Shown here: piece by piece, positions 8,004-19,015 of the stretch
Numbering within the stretch: position 1 is the stretch's first letter
Layout: every line of letters begins with the position of its first letter
Assembly: GCA_034111025.1 (NCBI GenBank)
Contig: JAWUYB010000049.1
Span: 1 to 26,774 of the forward strand
Source of the DNA: CAJXJP01 sp034111025
GTDB lineage: Bacteria; Patescibacteriota; Gracilibacteria; BD1-5; UBA6164
Length of the DNA stretch: 26,774 nucleotides
Reading direction: 5' to 3'
The notes under the pieces: generated by a model
Told to the model about the DNA's origin: nothing
Seen by the model: the letters and a program-made list of their open reading frames with translations, nothing else
Database searches by the model: none
Position numbers and translations under genes: made by a program

Positions 8004-8417
8004 TTATTTTATAAAATTATAAAAACTATAACTTGATAAAGCTACCATTGAACAAGCGAATGTCCCCCATGCAATATCTACGAGTGTAAATTTTAGTGAA
8101 TAATTTTGAATAAAAGTTAGATTTGTTAAATCATACATACCATAACTTAAAAAACCTATTAATGCTCCATACATTAATATATTTCCATATCATTCAAATT
8201 GTAGAGTCACAAAAGTAACTACCAAAATACTAATAACAGCCCAAGCAATTAAACCTGCAGCTAAATTAATTTTTATACTTCCATTTTCCACAGCTACCAA
8301 ATTTCAAAATTCACGAATAATAAAATCCTTTGTAACAATTCACAACCAAATATAATCGAGTATTAACAAAGTTATAAAACCAACACCATATACTCATGCA
8401 ATTTTTAGAATCTCCAT
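8004..8417 (-). CDS. DUF2177 family membrane protein
   Basis: The 137-residue protein has four hydrophobic segments. It opens with VGFITLLILDYIWLGIVTKD, where LDxxWLG is the family's N-terminal signature. It closes with the DUF2177 hallmark YGMYDLTNLTFIQNYS followed by LVDIAWGTF. Length is normal for the family (about 130-140). Three glycines are TGA. It is the first gene of a two-gene operon with the DUF1295 protein, only two bases apart, so a joint membrane-lipid role is plausible but not shown. The start is ATG at 8417. It diverges from the alpha/beta hydrolase gene across 225 bases. Confidence 0.85.
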
Positions 8418-8642
8418 TTTTCAATAGTCATAAAAATAAAATTTATTTCTTCCATATATCATATTAAGAATTTATGAAAATAACTCAAAAAAATCTTTCC
8501 TTATATTATATTTATTTTTTTGTTATGATGATAAAACATGATATACTTATAAATATTATAATATATATATATGTGAATAAAAAATTTTGTTAATAACTGA
8601 ATAGATACTTCGAAAAAAATATATCAATCTGGAATAGAAACA

Positions 8643-9320
8643 ATGAATAGAGATAAATTAAATTTTATTCAATTTTTTTGACATGCTCTGAAACAAAGTT
8701 GCATTTGAGCATACTATGTATTTTTAAAATGAGAAATAGATAGTTTTTTAAAAGCTAATGAAGTTCAATCAGTACAAAATGAAACCTCTAATAAAGTAGC
8801 ATATTTAATTTGATGATACTATATTAGTCCTGCAACATTGTTAAATTTAAAACAAAAATTAGAGAATGAATGAATTCAAACTGAAATTATTAATCAACGA
8901 TATTATTCTAAAAAAACTATCACTCAGAACATCCTCTCACTAAAAAATAAACTTAACAACAATCAATGAAAAGATATTGTATTATTTTGATATAGTAGTT
9001 GATGAATGATTGCTCATAGAATATGAAAAAAATCTTGATATAAATCTGTAAGTTTTTGATTATCTGAAGACCCAGCAAGAACTATGGTATGAACATTAGT
9101 ATCTTTAACTGAAGACAAGCAATTAAAAAAAATTGATATTCCAGATTCTTGAACTAATATCATAGAATCTTTTTCAGCAATTGTCCCAAATGATGAAAAT
9201 ATCTGAATAAATACACATAGATTAGAAGAAATTTACTCTCATATGACCATATGAGATCACAAAGTTATTGAAGAAATATCAAAAAATATTTTACAATTAT
9301 TTAATTCAACAAGGATATAA
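8643..9320 (+). CDS. Alpha/beta hydrolase-fold protein
   Basis: The 225-residue protein is read with many TGA glycines. The core shows a first strand and turn (VAYLIGGYYISPATLLNLKQ), then a nucleophile elbow GYSSGG (Gly116, putative nucleophile Ser118) after IVLF. A late DAP-like stretch and the C-terminal HMTIGDHKVIEEI could supply the catalytic acid and histidine. The layout matches small lipase/esterase-like hydrolases without a lid domain. No signal peptide is visible; residues 10-30 are mildly hydrophobic. Substrate is unknown. The gene is single and ends in a strong terminator convergent with the DUF4105 gene. Confidence 0.7.
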
Positions 9321-9352
9321 AAAACTTTATCTATATACAGATAAAGTTTTTA
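9319..9352. terminator. Bidirectional terminator after the hydrolase gene
   Basis: Stem AAAAACTTTATCT / AGATAAAGTTTTT, between two convergent genes. Confidence 0.85.
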
Positions 9353-10165
9353 TTTTCTAATTTTTTCTGAATAATTTTCATCATCTCAAAATTGTTCTGA
9401 TAATTCATTAATTTGATAATAATTTCTCGCTTCTTCGAGTGATAATTCAGTATCAATTAGACCTAAATCATAAATAACTTTATCACTATGAGATGGTAAT
9501 AATGCTTCTATACTCCATGGAATTTTATCTTCTCTTAATTCATTTGCATGATCTAATATACTGGTCGTGCAATTTTGGGTGATAGTATTATAAAATTCTG
9601 GTTGATTTCTCAATTCTTCTGCTCTTCTTAACATTGATACAAATAATTTTTGCATCTTTTTTTTATGAGTTTTTATAGGATACATTATTACATCATCTTT
9701 ACGATGATTTGCTCTGAGTTTTATAAAATCTGTTTCACTTCAAATCATATATACTATCTCATACTCTCTAGTAATTCACTTAAATGGGCTAAAATTTTCT
9801 CATTTTTCTTTACGTATTTCAGCTGAAATAACAACATATTCTCAATCTTTAAATCCAAATGAAAACATAGTATGAGCTGGGCCATCATAGTCAGAAAATG
9901 GCTCAATGATATAATATAAGCTATCTATATTATCTATATTATAATTTTTACTATAGTAATTTTCTTCATATTCAGTTTCTGAGGAATATGAAAAATCTCT
10001 CATATTTTTTATTTTTACACTTGTTCAAGAAAATGATATTTCAGCTAGTGTTTTTTGATCTTTTTCCCAATTTCTTTCTAATGAAGGCTGACGAAAAAAT
10101 AACACTATAAATATAGTTATAAAAATAATTAATATTATTATACCAAATATTATTTTTTTAGACAT
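9350..10165 (-). CDS. DUF4105 / Lnb N-terminal-like envelope protein
   Basis: The 271-residue protein has an N-terminal TM helix (about residues 4-24) and a soluble domain outside the membrane. Family motifs appear in order: SLERNWEKDQKTLAEISFSG, IKNMRDFSY, then a run containing AHTMFSFGFKDGEYVV, SAEIRKEKGENFSP, YEIVYMIGSETDFIKLR and QPEFYNTITQNCTTSI. Cys199 in QNCTTS and the His of AHTMFSF are the likely catalytic pair, by analogy with the lipoprotein transacylase Lnb domain. In Lnb this domain uses a Cys to move an acyl chain between lipoprotein sites. Here the second (membrane) Lnb domain is absent. The nearby adaptor gene encodes a lipoprotein, a suggestive but weak link. Confidence 0.85.
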
Positions 10166-10416
10166 AAAAAACTGTTGTTAAAAATATATAGTTCAAGTAT
10201 ATTCATAGAAATAATTTTAACAAAAACATATAAAAAATTATTATTTTATTTTTTAAAATATTTATTTATTATTCTATATATAAATAGAGTTTATAGCTTA
10301 AAAAATAGTTTTAAAAATTTTTTTTTGTTTTTTTAAGTTAAATTTAATAAAAATTGTATTATTCTTAGAGAACTCTTACTTTATATATACATTTTTATAT
10401 TAATAATAAAAACCTA

Positions 10417-12375
10417 ATGAAAATTATTTCTCTTTTATTTATTATGATTTTTATTACTGCTTGTTGAAGTGATAAATCTGAAAAAACTATTCAAAAAACA
10501 ATTACAAATACTGGATCACAAATACCATCAGATTTAAATGGAACATGAACTACAAAAATTCAAACACCACCAACAAGATGACCAAAGCAAACTTGAAAGG
10601 ATTTTTCAGTCGATATAAAAACATTACAAGAATTATGAGATATATACTCAATAGAAAAAATCTGACAAATACTTCCAAATCAATCATTAAAAATAAATGC
10701 TCAAGTAAGTGGAAATATTTGAAGTATGAGTATAAAAGAATGAGACCCTGTTTTAGAGTGACAAATACTCATTTCTATGACTGATAATTTTAGTAAATAT
10801 AGTTTAGAGTTAGAAAAATCTCAGATTGATTATGATAGACAAGTTATATCAAAGGATTCTCAAGTACTTTCAATAGATAAAAATATCGATGATACAAAAA
10901 GAAACCTGAATGATGCAAAAAGAATTTTTGATAATGCACTTGTTACTGCTGAAGAAAAAAGAAAAATAGCAAAAATAAATTTTGAAAATTCTGATACAAC
11001 CAATACAAATTCAAAGGCATACTTAGAATTTGAAAAGTCGCAACTTGATTATGAAAATTTATTAAATACCAATAGGCAAACTTTAGAATGATATATTAGA
11101 GATGTTCAAAGAGAATATAATAACCTATTTGTAAATTTAAGTAATATAATTAATTTTTGAGAAGATTTATATTGATTAGGTAATAATGATGATTTATCTG
11201 ATAAAATAAACGATTATTTTTGAACAAAAGATACTATTCAAAAATCTCAGACAAAAAAATATTTATTAGAATTAAGACAATATAACATATATTTAGCTAC
11301 AATAGAACCTGATAATGTAAGTCAAGAAAATATTCTAGAACTTATGTCTACATATAGAGATTGATATGATATAATTAATAAATTTTTAAATTCACTTGAT
11401 ATTACTTTAAATAACTCTATCAGCTCATTATGATCTCTATCAGAATCTGATATAGATAATTATATTTCGAGAGTGAATAGTTTTCAATCATCAAATCAAT
11501 GAGACTTATCTAGCTATAATTCATTACTAAAATGAGTAAATAATTTTTTAGAAACATATAAAGAAACAGAACTCATTGCATTAAAAAATCTACAAATAGA
11601 CAAGAAAATTTTTGAAGATGGCGATTCTAACTCTGATTCTGATTATACTAAAGAGTTAATAAATATAGAAAATGAACTTGCTTCTATTAAGAAATCATAT
11701 GATTCACTCAAAGCAAACTATGATAATTCATTACAATCAAAAGAAGTTTCTATACGTTCACTTGATAACTCTATAAAATCAGCTAGAAATAATCTCAGAA
11801 AATCTCAAATCGAATACAATAAATTAGCTATAACTGCCCCAATTAGATGAATAATTCAATCTATAAAAGTAGATATATGAGAAAATATTACAGCTTGAAC
11901 TCAAGTAATAAATCTCATATCTAATGATATAACAAAAATAAATATTTCTTTTTCAAACCAAGAAATAGAAAATATTTCAACCTGAGATATAGTAAAAATA
12001 GAATATGGGAAAAAAACATATGAGTGAAAAGTATTCTCTATTTCAAGAGTAGCTGATCAAGCATTAAACTATAACGTTCAAGTAAATCTCAATGAAAATA
12101 TTTGACTCATTTGATGATCTGCAAAAGTATATTTTCAACAAAATATAACAAATATTAATATCCCTCTCAATATTATAGATGTAACATGAGACGATATTTG
12201 AACTATAAATACTCTTGTAGAGGGTGTTCTACAAAAAGTAGAAGTTACTTTATGAAAAATATCAGGAAACAATATCGCAATATTATCTCCGCTTGATAAT
12301 AATATCCAAATAATAATAACTGATATGACAAATTTCAATCCAAATACTCAAAAACTCAATAGCAATAATAAATAA
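10417..12375 (+). CDS. RND efflux periplasmic adaptor (membrane fusion) lipoprotein, unusually long
   Basis: The 652-residue protein starts with a lipoprotein signal ending in FITAC-G (Cys at about residue 17). After a low-complexity linker, the first lipoyl half is near residues 98-128 (INAQVSGNIGSMSIKEGDPV). The second half is near 470-505 (LAITAPIRGIIQSIKVDIGE). A beta-barrel and membrane-proximal region follow to the end. Between the halves lie about 340 residues of charged, heptad-like helix, far more than in typical adaptors of 350-450 residues total. It begins 250 bases from the divergent DUF4105 gene and ends 8 bases before the RND pump, so the two form an operon. No outer-membrane channel gene is next to it. 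Confidence 0.88.
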
Positions 12376-12383
12376 GATCACAT

Positions 12384-15300
12384 ATGAAATATCTAAAAAA
12401 ACTCGAAAAATGATTTTTCCCATTTTGGGTTATAAAATCAAAGATAACTTATCTTATAGCTATAATGATTGCTATTTTTGGTTTTATTGCTTTGAATGCA
12501 ATCCCAAAAGAAAGTACTCCACAATTAAATCTTCCGCTGATTAGTATTAATACTGTATATGAATGAGCAAGTGCGGTTATAATTGATGCAGAAGTAACAG
12601 AAAAAATAGAAGAAGCAATCACTGATATCGAAGCTATTTCTGATATGACATCAAGCTCTTCAGAATGAAGTTCTCGTATTAGTATAACTATATGAGATAA
12701 TTTTGATATAGATGAAGCACTCGATGAGATCAAAAATGCTGTTGATAGTATCAATCTTCCATCTGCTATTGATGATGATTATCCTATTGTAAGTCAAAGA
12801 AGTTTTACTTCCACTGATATTTTTTCAGTTTTATTATACGGAAAAGACTCTGAATTTAGTTTTGAAAATTTACTTGATCTTTCCGCTCAATTACAAAGAA
12901 ATACCCAGTGAAATTCATGAATCAAAGAAGTTACAATTGACACAAGTACGACATATGACATACGTTTAATCTTTTCAAAAGCAACACTAGATAGTTTGTC
13001 AATCAGTTTAAATAGTATATCAAACGCTATTAATAATAATAACATCGATAGTCCTATATGAAGTTATGAACTTGATGGAACCAATTATAGTTATACTCTT
13101 GTATGAAAAATAAACAGTATAAATGAATTACTTAATACTCAAATTCCAGTATGAAATACAAATACTTTAATATCGAGTATAGCAACAGTTGAGCTATACT
13201 ATTGAGAAGAAAGAATAAATAAATACTGAGAATTTAACAAAATATGATATAATTTTATTTCTCTTACATATTCAAAACTTGCATGAGCAAATATATTTGA
13301 TGTTGCAGAGTCAGCAAAAAAAACTGTTGAATGAGAACTAAAAAAAGATGTCTACTCTGGGCTTGAGTTTAAATATATAGATGATGAATCAGAAGATGTA
13401 ATAAAAGATTTTTCTGAACTTTCTATATCAGCAATTCAAACTCTTATACTTGTATTTTTTGCACTTGTATTTTTTGTATGAATAAGAGAATCTGTGATAG
13501 CAACTCTTATTTTACCACTTGCTTTTCTCCTATGATTTATAGTTGTAAATTATTTATGAGAAACATTTAATAGTCTCACGACTTTTGCTTTTGTACTGGC
13601 ATTTGGTATTGCTATAGATACAATTATCATCATTATAGAATGAGCATCTGAAAAAGTACGTCAATGATATAATCCAAGGACAGCAGTATTAATAGCACTC
13701 AAAGAATATAAATCTCCTGTTATTATTTGAACTCTTACTACCGTTTCAGCGTTTATACCTATTTTAACACTTCCAGGATTATATTGAGTTTTCTTATCAT
13801 TTATTCCTCTGGTTGTATTTATTATACTTATTTCAACACTATTTGTTGCATTAACTATTGCATGACCTCTATTTATTCTCCTTTCAAAACAAAAGTGAAA
13901 ATATGAAGTGTTTCATGAAAGAGAAAAAGTAATGTCAAAAGATGAAAAGGAACTTCTAGATTTTGAGCGTGAATGAAAAAAAGAACAAAATGCTTCTGAG
14001 TTTTCTCTAAAAGAAAAAATATTTAATGCATATTCTTGAGTATATAAGAAAATATTACAAAAAATCATAAGAAGAAAAAGAAATAGAGTTATTTCCTTTC
14101 TCACTCCTATATTTTTATTAGTATGAACTATTATATTTTTAGCATGAAATCTTGGTTTTGAGATTTTTCCTCAATGAGCAAGAGATCAAATTTCAATTAG
14201 ACTAACAGGACCTCAATGACTCGAACCAAAAGATATCACAAAACAAATAAAATTTGTAGAAGAACTCTATTCAAAAACCTCAGAAGTAGAATACTTTACT
14301 CTCAATATTTCAGGAAATAGTATCAATTCTAGTCTCTATCTTATGCCTGTTCTTGAAAGAAAAGATCTATGACTAAGAGAAAATACTATACTTCAAACAG
14401 AACTACGTGATGACATAAATTCACAATTTCAATCAGAATGATTTAATGCTTGATCGAGTGGAAGAAGAAGATGACCTTGATCAGTTAACCCGGTATGAGT
14501 ACAAATAATTGCATCAAATGCAAATCAATATGATACTTTAGTTGAAATTTCATGAGATTTTGAAGATTATCTTTATTCTATAGAAGAAGTTTCTGATGTG
14601 AGTGTAAGTGCGTCAAACCCTATTGCTTCAATAGAATTTAGCATAAATCAAGACCAAGCTGATATATTATGAATAACAAAAAGAGAAGTCTTTAGTGCAG
14701 TTTCTAGTGCAATTAGATGAAAGAATTCTATCAGTATTAGTTGAACGTCTGATGATAATGATGTAAAACTCTACATAGAGGAGTTTATGGAAAATATATC
14801 TCCAAGTGAAATTGAAAATATAAATATTTATGTTTGATGACAAACAATAAAAGCTTGAAATGTTATTGATTATACTATTACAAAAACTTCCCCAACGATA
14901 ACAAGAGATGATGGGAATATTCAAGTTTCTATTTCAGCAAGCATTATTAGTGGTCAATTTAATAGTGAGGTTCAAGAAAAACTTATAGAATTTGCTTCAA
15001 ATTATAGTTTTCCAACATGAGTTTCATATAAAGCTGCTTGAGAAAATGAACAAAATTCTGAACTTATTTCCAAAGTACTTGAATGAATATTTATTGCATT
15101 TTTCTTTATATTTGCGATACTTGTATATCAATTTAACTCATACTGACAACCACTTGCAATACTCTATTCAGTATTTATGTCACTCAGTTGAGTAATAATA
15201 TGATTATATGTAACAGGAAATCCCCTCTCTATGCCAGTATGAATTTGATTTATATCTCTGATGTGAATCGTAGTAAATGATGCTATTGTTCTGGTTGATA

Positions 15301-15566
15301 AGATAAACAAAAATATCCACAAGTGAATGGAATTATCAACAGCTATTGTAGAATGATCTGTATCTCGTTTGAATCCAGTACTTGTTACAACCATCACTAC
15401 TGTTGCTGGAATACTTCCTATAGCTCTGCAAGATGTATTTTGGTCATGATTATGATTTACAGTAGCATTTGGTTTAGCAACTGGTTCAATTCTCACACTT
15501 TTTGTTATTCCCCCACTCTATTATTCTCTTGAATCAAGAAAATATAAAAAAGTAAAAAACGTCTAA
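12384..15566 (+). CDS. RND-family (HAE/AcrB-like) efflux transporter
   Basis: The 1060-residue protein has the standard RND layout of two repeats. TM1 (about residues 20-40) is followed by KESTPQLNLPLISINTVYEG, the porter-domain opening. TM4 carries FGIAIDTIIIIIEG, where the Asp corresponds to one proton-relay aspartate of the AcrB DD pair; the second position is Thr. The second half carries MGIVVNDAIVLVDKINK, the mirrored motif. Dozens of glycines are TGA, so under code 11 this would look like many short fragments. The natural drive is proton antiport; the substrate cannot be predicted. It is cotranscribed with the adaptor gene. Confidence 0.93.
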
Positions 15567-15583
15567 ATTTAGACGTTTTTTTT
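15555..15583. terminator. Terminator after the RND operon
   Basis: Stem AAAAACGTCTAAA / TTTAGACGTTTTT with a T-run, overlapping the end of the RND gene. Confidence 0.9.
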
Positions 15584-15714
15584 GAATTAATAAATCAAAG
15601 AGAATATGAATCTGAAGAAAACACATCTGAAATAAATAATGATATTTTATATATCTTTTTGTTATTAATTATATATTATTACACTCACTTATATACATAT
15701 TATTAATATAGATT

Positions 15715-16284
15715 ATGAATATTTTAAGCGATTCAAAAAATCTCTTAGCTCTGAATAAACCAAAGGGTTATATTGTAACACGTTCCGATGAACATGGACG
15801 TAAAACTGTTTATGATTTATTACCCGATTGGGCTTTTGATAATGGTTGGATGCCAATTGGACGTCTTGATTTAGAGTCAAAAGGACTTTTACTATTCACT
15901 CAAAATGGCCAAATTGGTAATCAACTCTCAAAACCTGGTGGTTGTGTAAAAATATATGAAATATTTGTCAGAGGTTATGTAACTGATGAACATATCGCTA
16001 TGGCTTTAAAATGAGTAGATAGCCCACATGGTATACTGAAAGCGCTTGTTGTCGAAAAAATATGAAACGGCTGAGCAAAAACAAAACTGAGAGTACAAAT
16101 TGATGAAGGAAAAAATAGGCATATTCGTCGTTTATTTGGAGCAATGAAGGATCCTAAATTTGGGACTCCTTTAAAAGTTATGAGTCTAACAAGAGTCAAA
16201 ATTGGAAGTCTAGAGTTAAATATTGAAAGTGGAACGTGGTCTTATCTTTCAGAAGAAGAAGAAACTAAGTTGCTTAAGAATTAA
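15715..16284 (+). CDS. RsuA/RluE-type rRNA pseudouridine synthase, no S4 domain
   Basis: Converts a uridine in rRNA to pseudouridine. The 189-residue protein holds just the catalytic domain. LALNKPKGYIVTRSDEHGR matches the NKPxG start of the fold, and MPIGRLDLESKGLLLFTQNG carries the catalytic Asp52. Later motifs are KIYEIFVRGYV and DEGKNRHIRRLFGAM. The S4 domain found in RsuA/RluB is missing, as in RluE (about 215 residues). Glycine codons are mixed: mostly GGN with three TGA, fewer TGAs than in the cassette genes downstream. It marks the right edge of the backbone, just before the first boundary element. Confidence 0.9.
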
Positions 16285-16329
16285 TTTCAATAAAAACTTC
16301 TATTAATACCCGTTTTTATCTTCAATTTT

Positions 16330-16398
16330 GTTTGTAGGTACTAGACAGTCGAGCAAGTTTAAGATTATTGTTGAATATTAGCTTTGGAATGTAAAATA
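16330..16398. repeat. Boundary element A (right arm only, diverged)
   Basis: GTAGGTACTAGACAGTCGAG followed by CAAGTTTAAGATTATTGTTG and ATATTAGCTTT aligns with the right arms of elements C and D. A worn hairpin (AAAAACTTC...CCCGTTTTT, about 16294-16318) may be the remains of its terminator half. It marks the start of the cassette-like array. Confidence 0.6.
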
Positions 16399-16440
16399 AT
16401 AATTACATATTTTACTTAAAAGTTTTATATGTAAAATTTA

Positions 16441-16468
16441 TTGATTTTATTTTACCTATAGTTATAAT
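16441..16468 (+). promoter_or_regulatory. Likely fic promoter
   Basis: TTGATT (16441-16446), 16-base spacer, TATAAT (16463-16468). The start would be near 16475, about 28 bases before the ATG at 16503. Confidence 0.55.
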
Positions 16469-16502
16469 GGGTTAAATTTACTTAAAATATTTGACCAATA
16501 CT

Positions 16503-17585
16503 ATGAATAACAATAAGCCATATAATAATCTTCCTTTACTTCCAGTCAATTTAGATAAAATAATGACATCTAAAATGTATCAAAAAGTAATTCAAACAAA
16601 TAAAGAATTAGCAAAATTAAATGGTATAGAATTAATGAATAATAGAAAAATATCTGAAATTTTTCTTCATTCTTTAGTTATTACTGAGTCAATTGATTCT
16701 AATATTATAGAAAATATAAATACCACTATTGATTCTGTATCTATATCAAGTGCTATCAAAGATATTAAAGGAAATGAAAAAGAAACACTGAAATATAAAG
16801 ATGCAATGCTTTATTGATTAGAAGAGCTTAAGAAAAATAATATATTATCATTGAATACAATTATATGAATTCAAGAGAAAATAGAGGATAATAATGCTTG
16901 AATAAGAAAAGTCCCTTGAACTAAATTAGAAAATGAAAAAACTTGAGAAATAGTTTATTTCCCACCAGAACCGAACCATCTAGATGCATTATTAAATAAT
17001 TTAGAAATCTATATCAATAATGATGAATTAGATAATATCGATAATACTATAAAATCAGCTATTATTCATTATCAATTTGAATCAATTCACCCCTTTTTGG
17101 ACTGAAATTGAAGGACTTGAAGAATAATAATTTTATTATTTTTAATAAAACAAAATCTATTAAGTTTTCCAATCTTATTCATATCATGATATATAAATAA
17201 AAATAAAGCTGATTATTATAGATTATTACAGGAAGTAAGAACAAAAAACAATTGGGAAGATTATATATATTATATTTTAGACTGAATTGAAAAACAAGCA
17301 TCAATTACATGAGAAAAAATATTAAACATAAATAAACTATATAAGGAAAAAAATATAAAAATATGAGATTTTAGTAATTTAAAATGAAAAGAGAAATTAC
17401 TTGATTTATTATTTCAAAGAATCTATATTTCATTTTGAGAAATACTAAAAAACCTTGAAATTAGTAAACCAACTCTCATTAAAAAACTTGCAGAACTTGA
17501 AAATGAATGAATTATTTCAAAATTAAAAGATTGAAAAAATACAATATACTATATTGAAGAGTATTTAAATATATTAAAAGGGTAA
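16503..17585 (+). CDS. fic: Fic-domain protein (AMPylator-type) with C-terminal winged helix
   Basis: Fic enzymes transfer AMP or related groups to protein hydroxyls. The 360-residue protein has the full catalytic motif HPFLDGNGRTGR at residues 196-207. An N-terminal alpha-helix holds S66-N-I-I-E70-N71, matching the inhibitory (S/T)xxxE(G/N) motif, so it is a self-inhibited class II Fic. The C-terminal ~65 residues (ISFGEILKNLEISKPTLIKKL...) look like a winged-helix DNA-binding domain, common in this Fic subfamily. All three glycines of the catalytic motif are TGA. A TTG twelve bases upstream is a weaker start than the ATG used. It stands alone in the first cassette unit, with its own promoter and the boundary-element hairpin as terminator. 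Confidence 0.93.
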
Positions 17586-17587
17586 AT

Positions 17588-17727
17588 TACTGCTGTGTCT
17601 GGCATCGGTTTTAGCTTTTGAAAAAAATGTAATCAAAAAGATAGCTACTTCTAGCTATCTTTAATGTTTTTTGTAAGTTTGGAGGTGCCGTGTATGGATC
17701 TAAGTGAACTAATTGAGAGAATTAAAT
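17588..17727. repeat. Boundary element B (left arm, hairpin, type I right arm)
   Basis: The left arm TACTGCTGTGTCTGGCATCGG is followed by a conserved AATCAAAAAG and a hairpin (17635-17663), then TTTGGAGGTGCC, core GTGTAT and GGATCTAAGTGAACT. About 90 bp up to GGAGGTGCC is nearly identical to elements D and E by eye. Confidence 0.85.
17635..17663. terminator. Terminator hairpin in boundary element B
   Basis: AAAGATAGCTA / TAGCTATCTTT stem with A and T tracts, 50 bases after the fic stop. Confidence 0.8.
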
Positions 17728-17777
17728 GAGTAAATATTCATATAATAAATAATTTTTACCTATTGATTAATAATTAA
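17694..17777 (+). CDS. Mini-ORF with strong Shine-Dalgarno at boundary B (27 residues)
   Basis: GGAGGT at 17681-17686 sits seven bases before ATG at 17694, an ideal spacing and the best ribosome site in this part of the window. The frame begins MDLSELIERIK and, with one TGA as glycine, ends at TAA after 27 residues. The same SD-ATG-DLSEL start recurs at element F (25372) and at the window end (26771). It may be a leader peptide, the residue of a truncated gene, or a DNA site that happens to be open. Confidence 0.35.
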
Positions 17778-17832
17778 AAATAATTAAAATTCATCGGTAT
17801 TTCTGAATACACTTATTAATAATTCTGAGCAT

Positions 17833-18738
17833 ATGAAAATATGGATGTTAAACAAAAAAGAAAACAAAAAAGCCTATTGATGAAAAAGAATTTTAGAGGA
17901 AGCTAAAAAAATTAATCTAAATTTAAAATTTATTGCAATTGAAGATATTGAATTAGTTATTGGTAATGAAGGACAAGAAAAATTATATTATAAAAATAAA
18001 CCTTGTACTCTTCCAGATATAGTATTAGCAAGAAATGATACATCATATCAAATGAAATCTATCATGGATTTTTTAGAACATCAATGAGTGAATTTTATTA
18101 ATAATACTGTTTCAAGATATCTAGCAAAAGATAAATTTTTATCATTACAAAAATTAGCAAACAATAGTATCCCTGTACCTAAAACTATATTATTAAAATG
18201 AATACCAAATATTGACTTCATAGAGACTCAGCTGAGTTATCCAATTATATTAAAAAAAATTGAATGATCTCAATGAAAAGGAATAATAAAAGTTAATAAC
18301 AGAGAAGACTTAGAAGATATTATAGAAATGTTATCGGATAGTGTTTTTACATTAAACAAAAATGTTATTTTACAAGAATATATATGAGAAAAAGCTGGTC
18401 AAGATTTAAGATTTTTTATCGTTGGTTGAAGAATAATTTGATCTATGCTTAGAAAATGAAAAGAAGGAGATTTTAAATCTAATTATTCATGAGGTTGAAA
18501 TGTTTTCCAACATACTCCTAATGAAAAAGAAGAAATTTTAGCATTAGAGTCTGCAAACATAATTTGATTAGATATAGCGTGAATTGATATACTATTTGAT
18601 AAAGATAACTGATATAAAATTTGTGAAGTAAACGCTTCACCTTGATTTGAATGACTTGAAGAAGCTACCTGATTAAATATTGCATCAGAAATTATTAATT
18701 ATATTATTAAGAGATATAATATAAATATAAAATCATAA
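17833..18738 (+). CDS. RimK-family ATP-grasp ligase (glutamate ligase-like)
   Basis: RimK enzymes join an amino acid, classically glutamate, to a carboxyl group using ATP; E. coli RimK modifies ribosomal protein S6. The 301-residue length equals E. coli RimK (300). Visible ATP-grasp signatures: YPIILKKIEGSQGKGI for ATP binding; YIGEKAGQDLRFFIVGGRII; KGKEGDFKSNYSGGG; and the metal/ATP-binding KICEVNASPGFEG near residue 275. Nearly all glycines are TGA. The start ATG at 17833 has a nearby AGC-rich leader but no clear SD. It is alone in its cassette and ends in the element C hairpin. Target (S6, peptide, small molecule) is unknown. Confidence 0.92.
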
Positions 18739-18739
18739 T

Positions 18740-18765
18740 AAAAACGGCTCAAATAAGCCGTTTTT
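18740..18765. terminator. Terminator hairpin in boundary element C
   Basis: AAAAACGGCT / AGCCGTTTTT stem directly after the rimK-like stop codon; recurs in elements F and G. Confidence 0.9.
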
Positions 18766-18842
18766 ATGTTTAATATTTAGTTGGAGGTGCCACACACTCA
18801 AGCAAGTTTAAAATTATTGTTGAATATTAGCTTTAAAAGGTA
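18740..18842. repeat. Boundary element C (CGGCT hairpin, type II right arm)
   Basis: Hairpin AAAAACGGCT / AGCCGTTTTT (18740-18765), then TTGGAGGTGCC, core ACACAC, TCAAGCAAGTTTAAA and TTATTGTTGAATATTAGCTTT. The right arm matches element D. No clear left arm is seen; it may have been lost against the RimK gene. Confidence 0.8.
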
Positions 18843-19015
18843 ATTCTGAAACTAATTATATATTTTAGATGCACCTAAAACTTATATAAGCAATTTATGA
18901 AACGAATTAAATAAATCTTTTTCATCATAATAAAAATTGATAATCTTCATAATTTTTAAATTGTTCTAAGTTCCATATTTCTACTCATCCAGTCTTATTT
19001 GTATTATGCAATACT

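Noticed and set aside
10545..15532. Many short ORFs within the RND operon on both strands (for example 12449-12754 minus, 15164-15496 minus)
   Set aside because: They overlap the continuous code-25 frames of the adaptor and pump and are shadows created by treating TGA as a stop.
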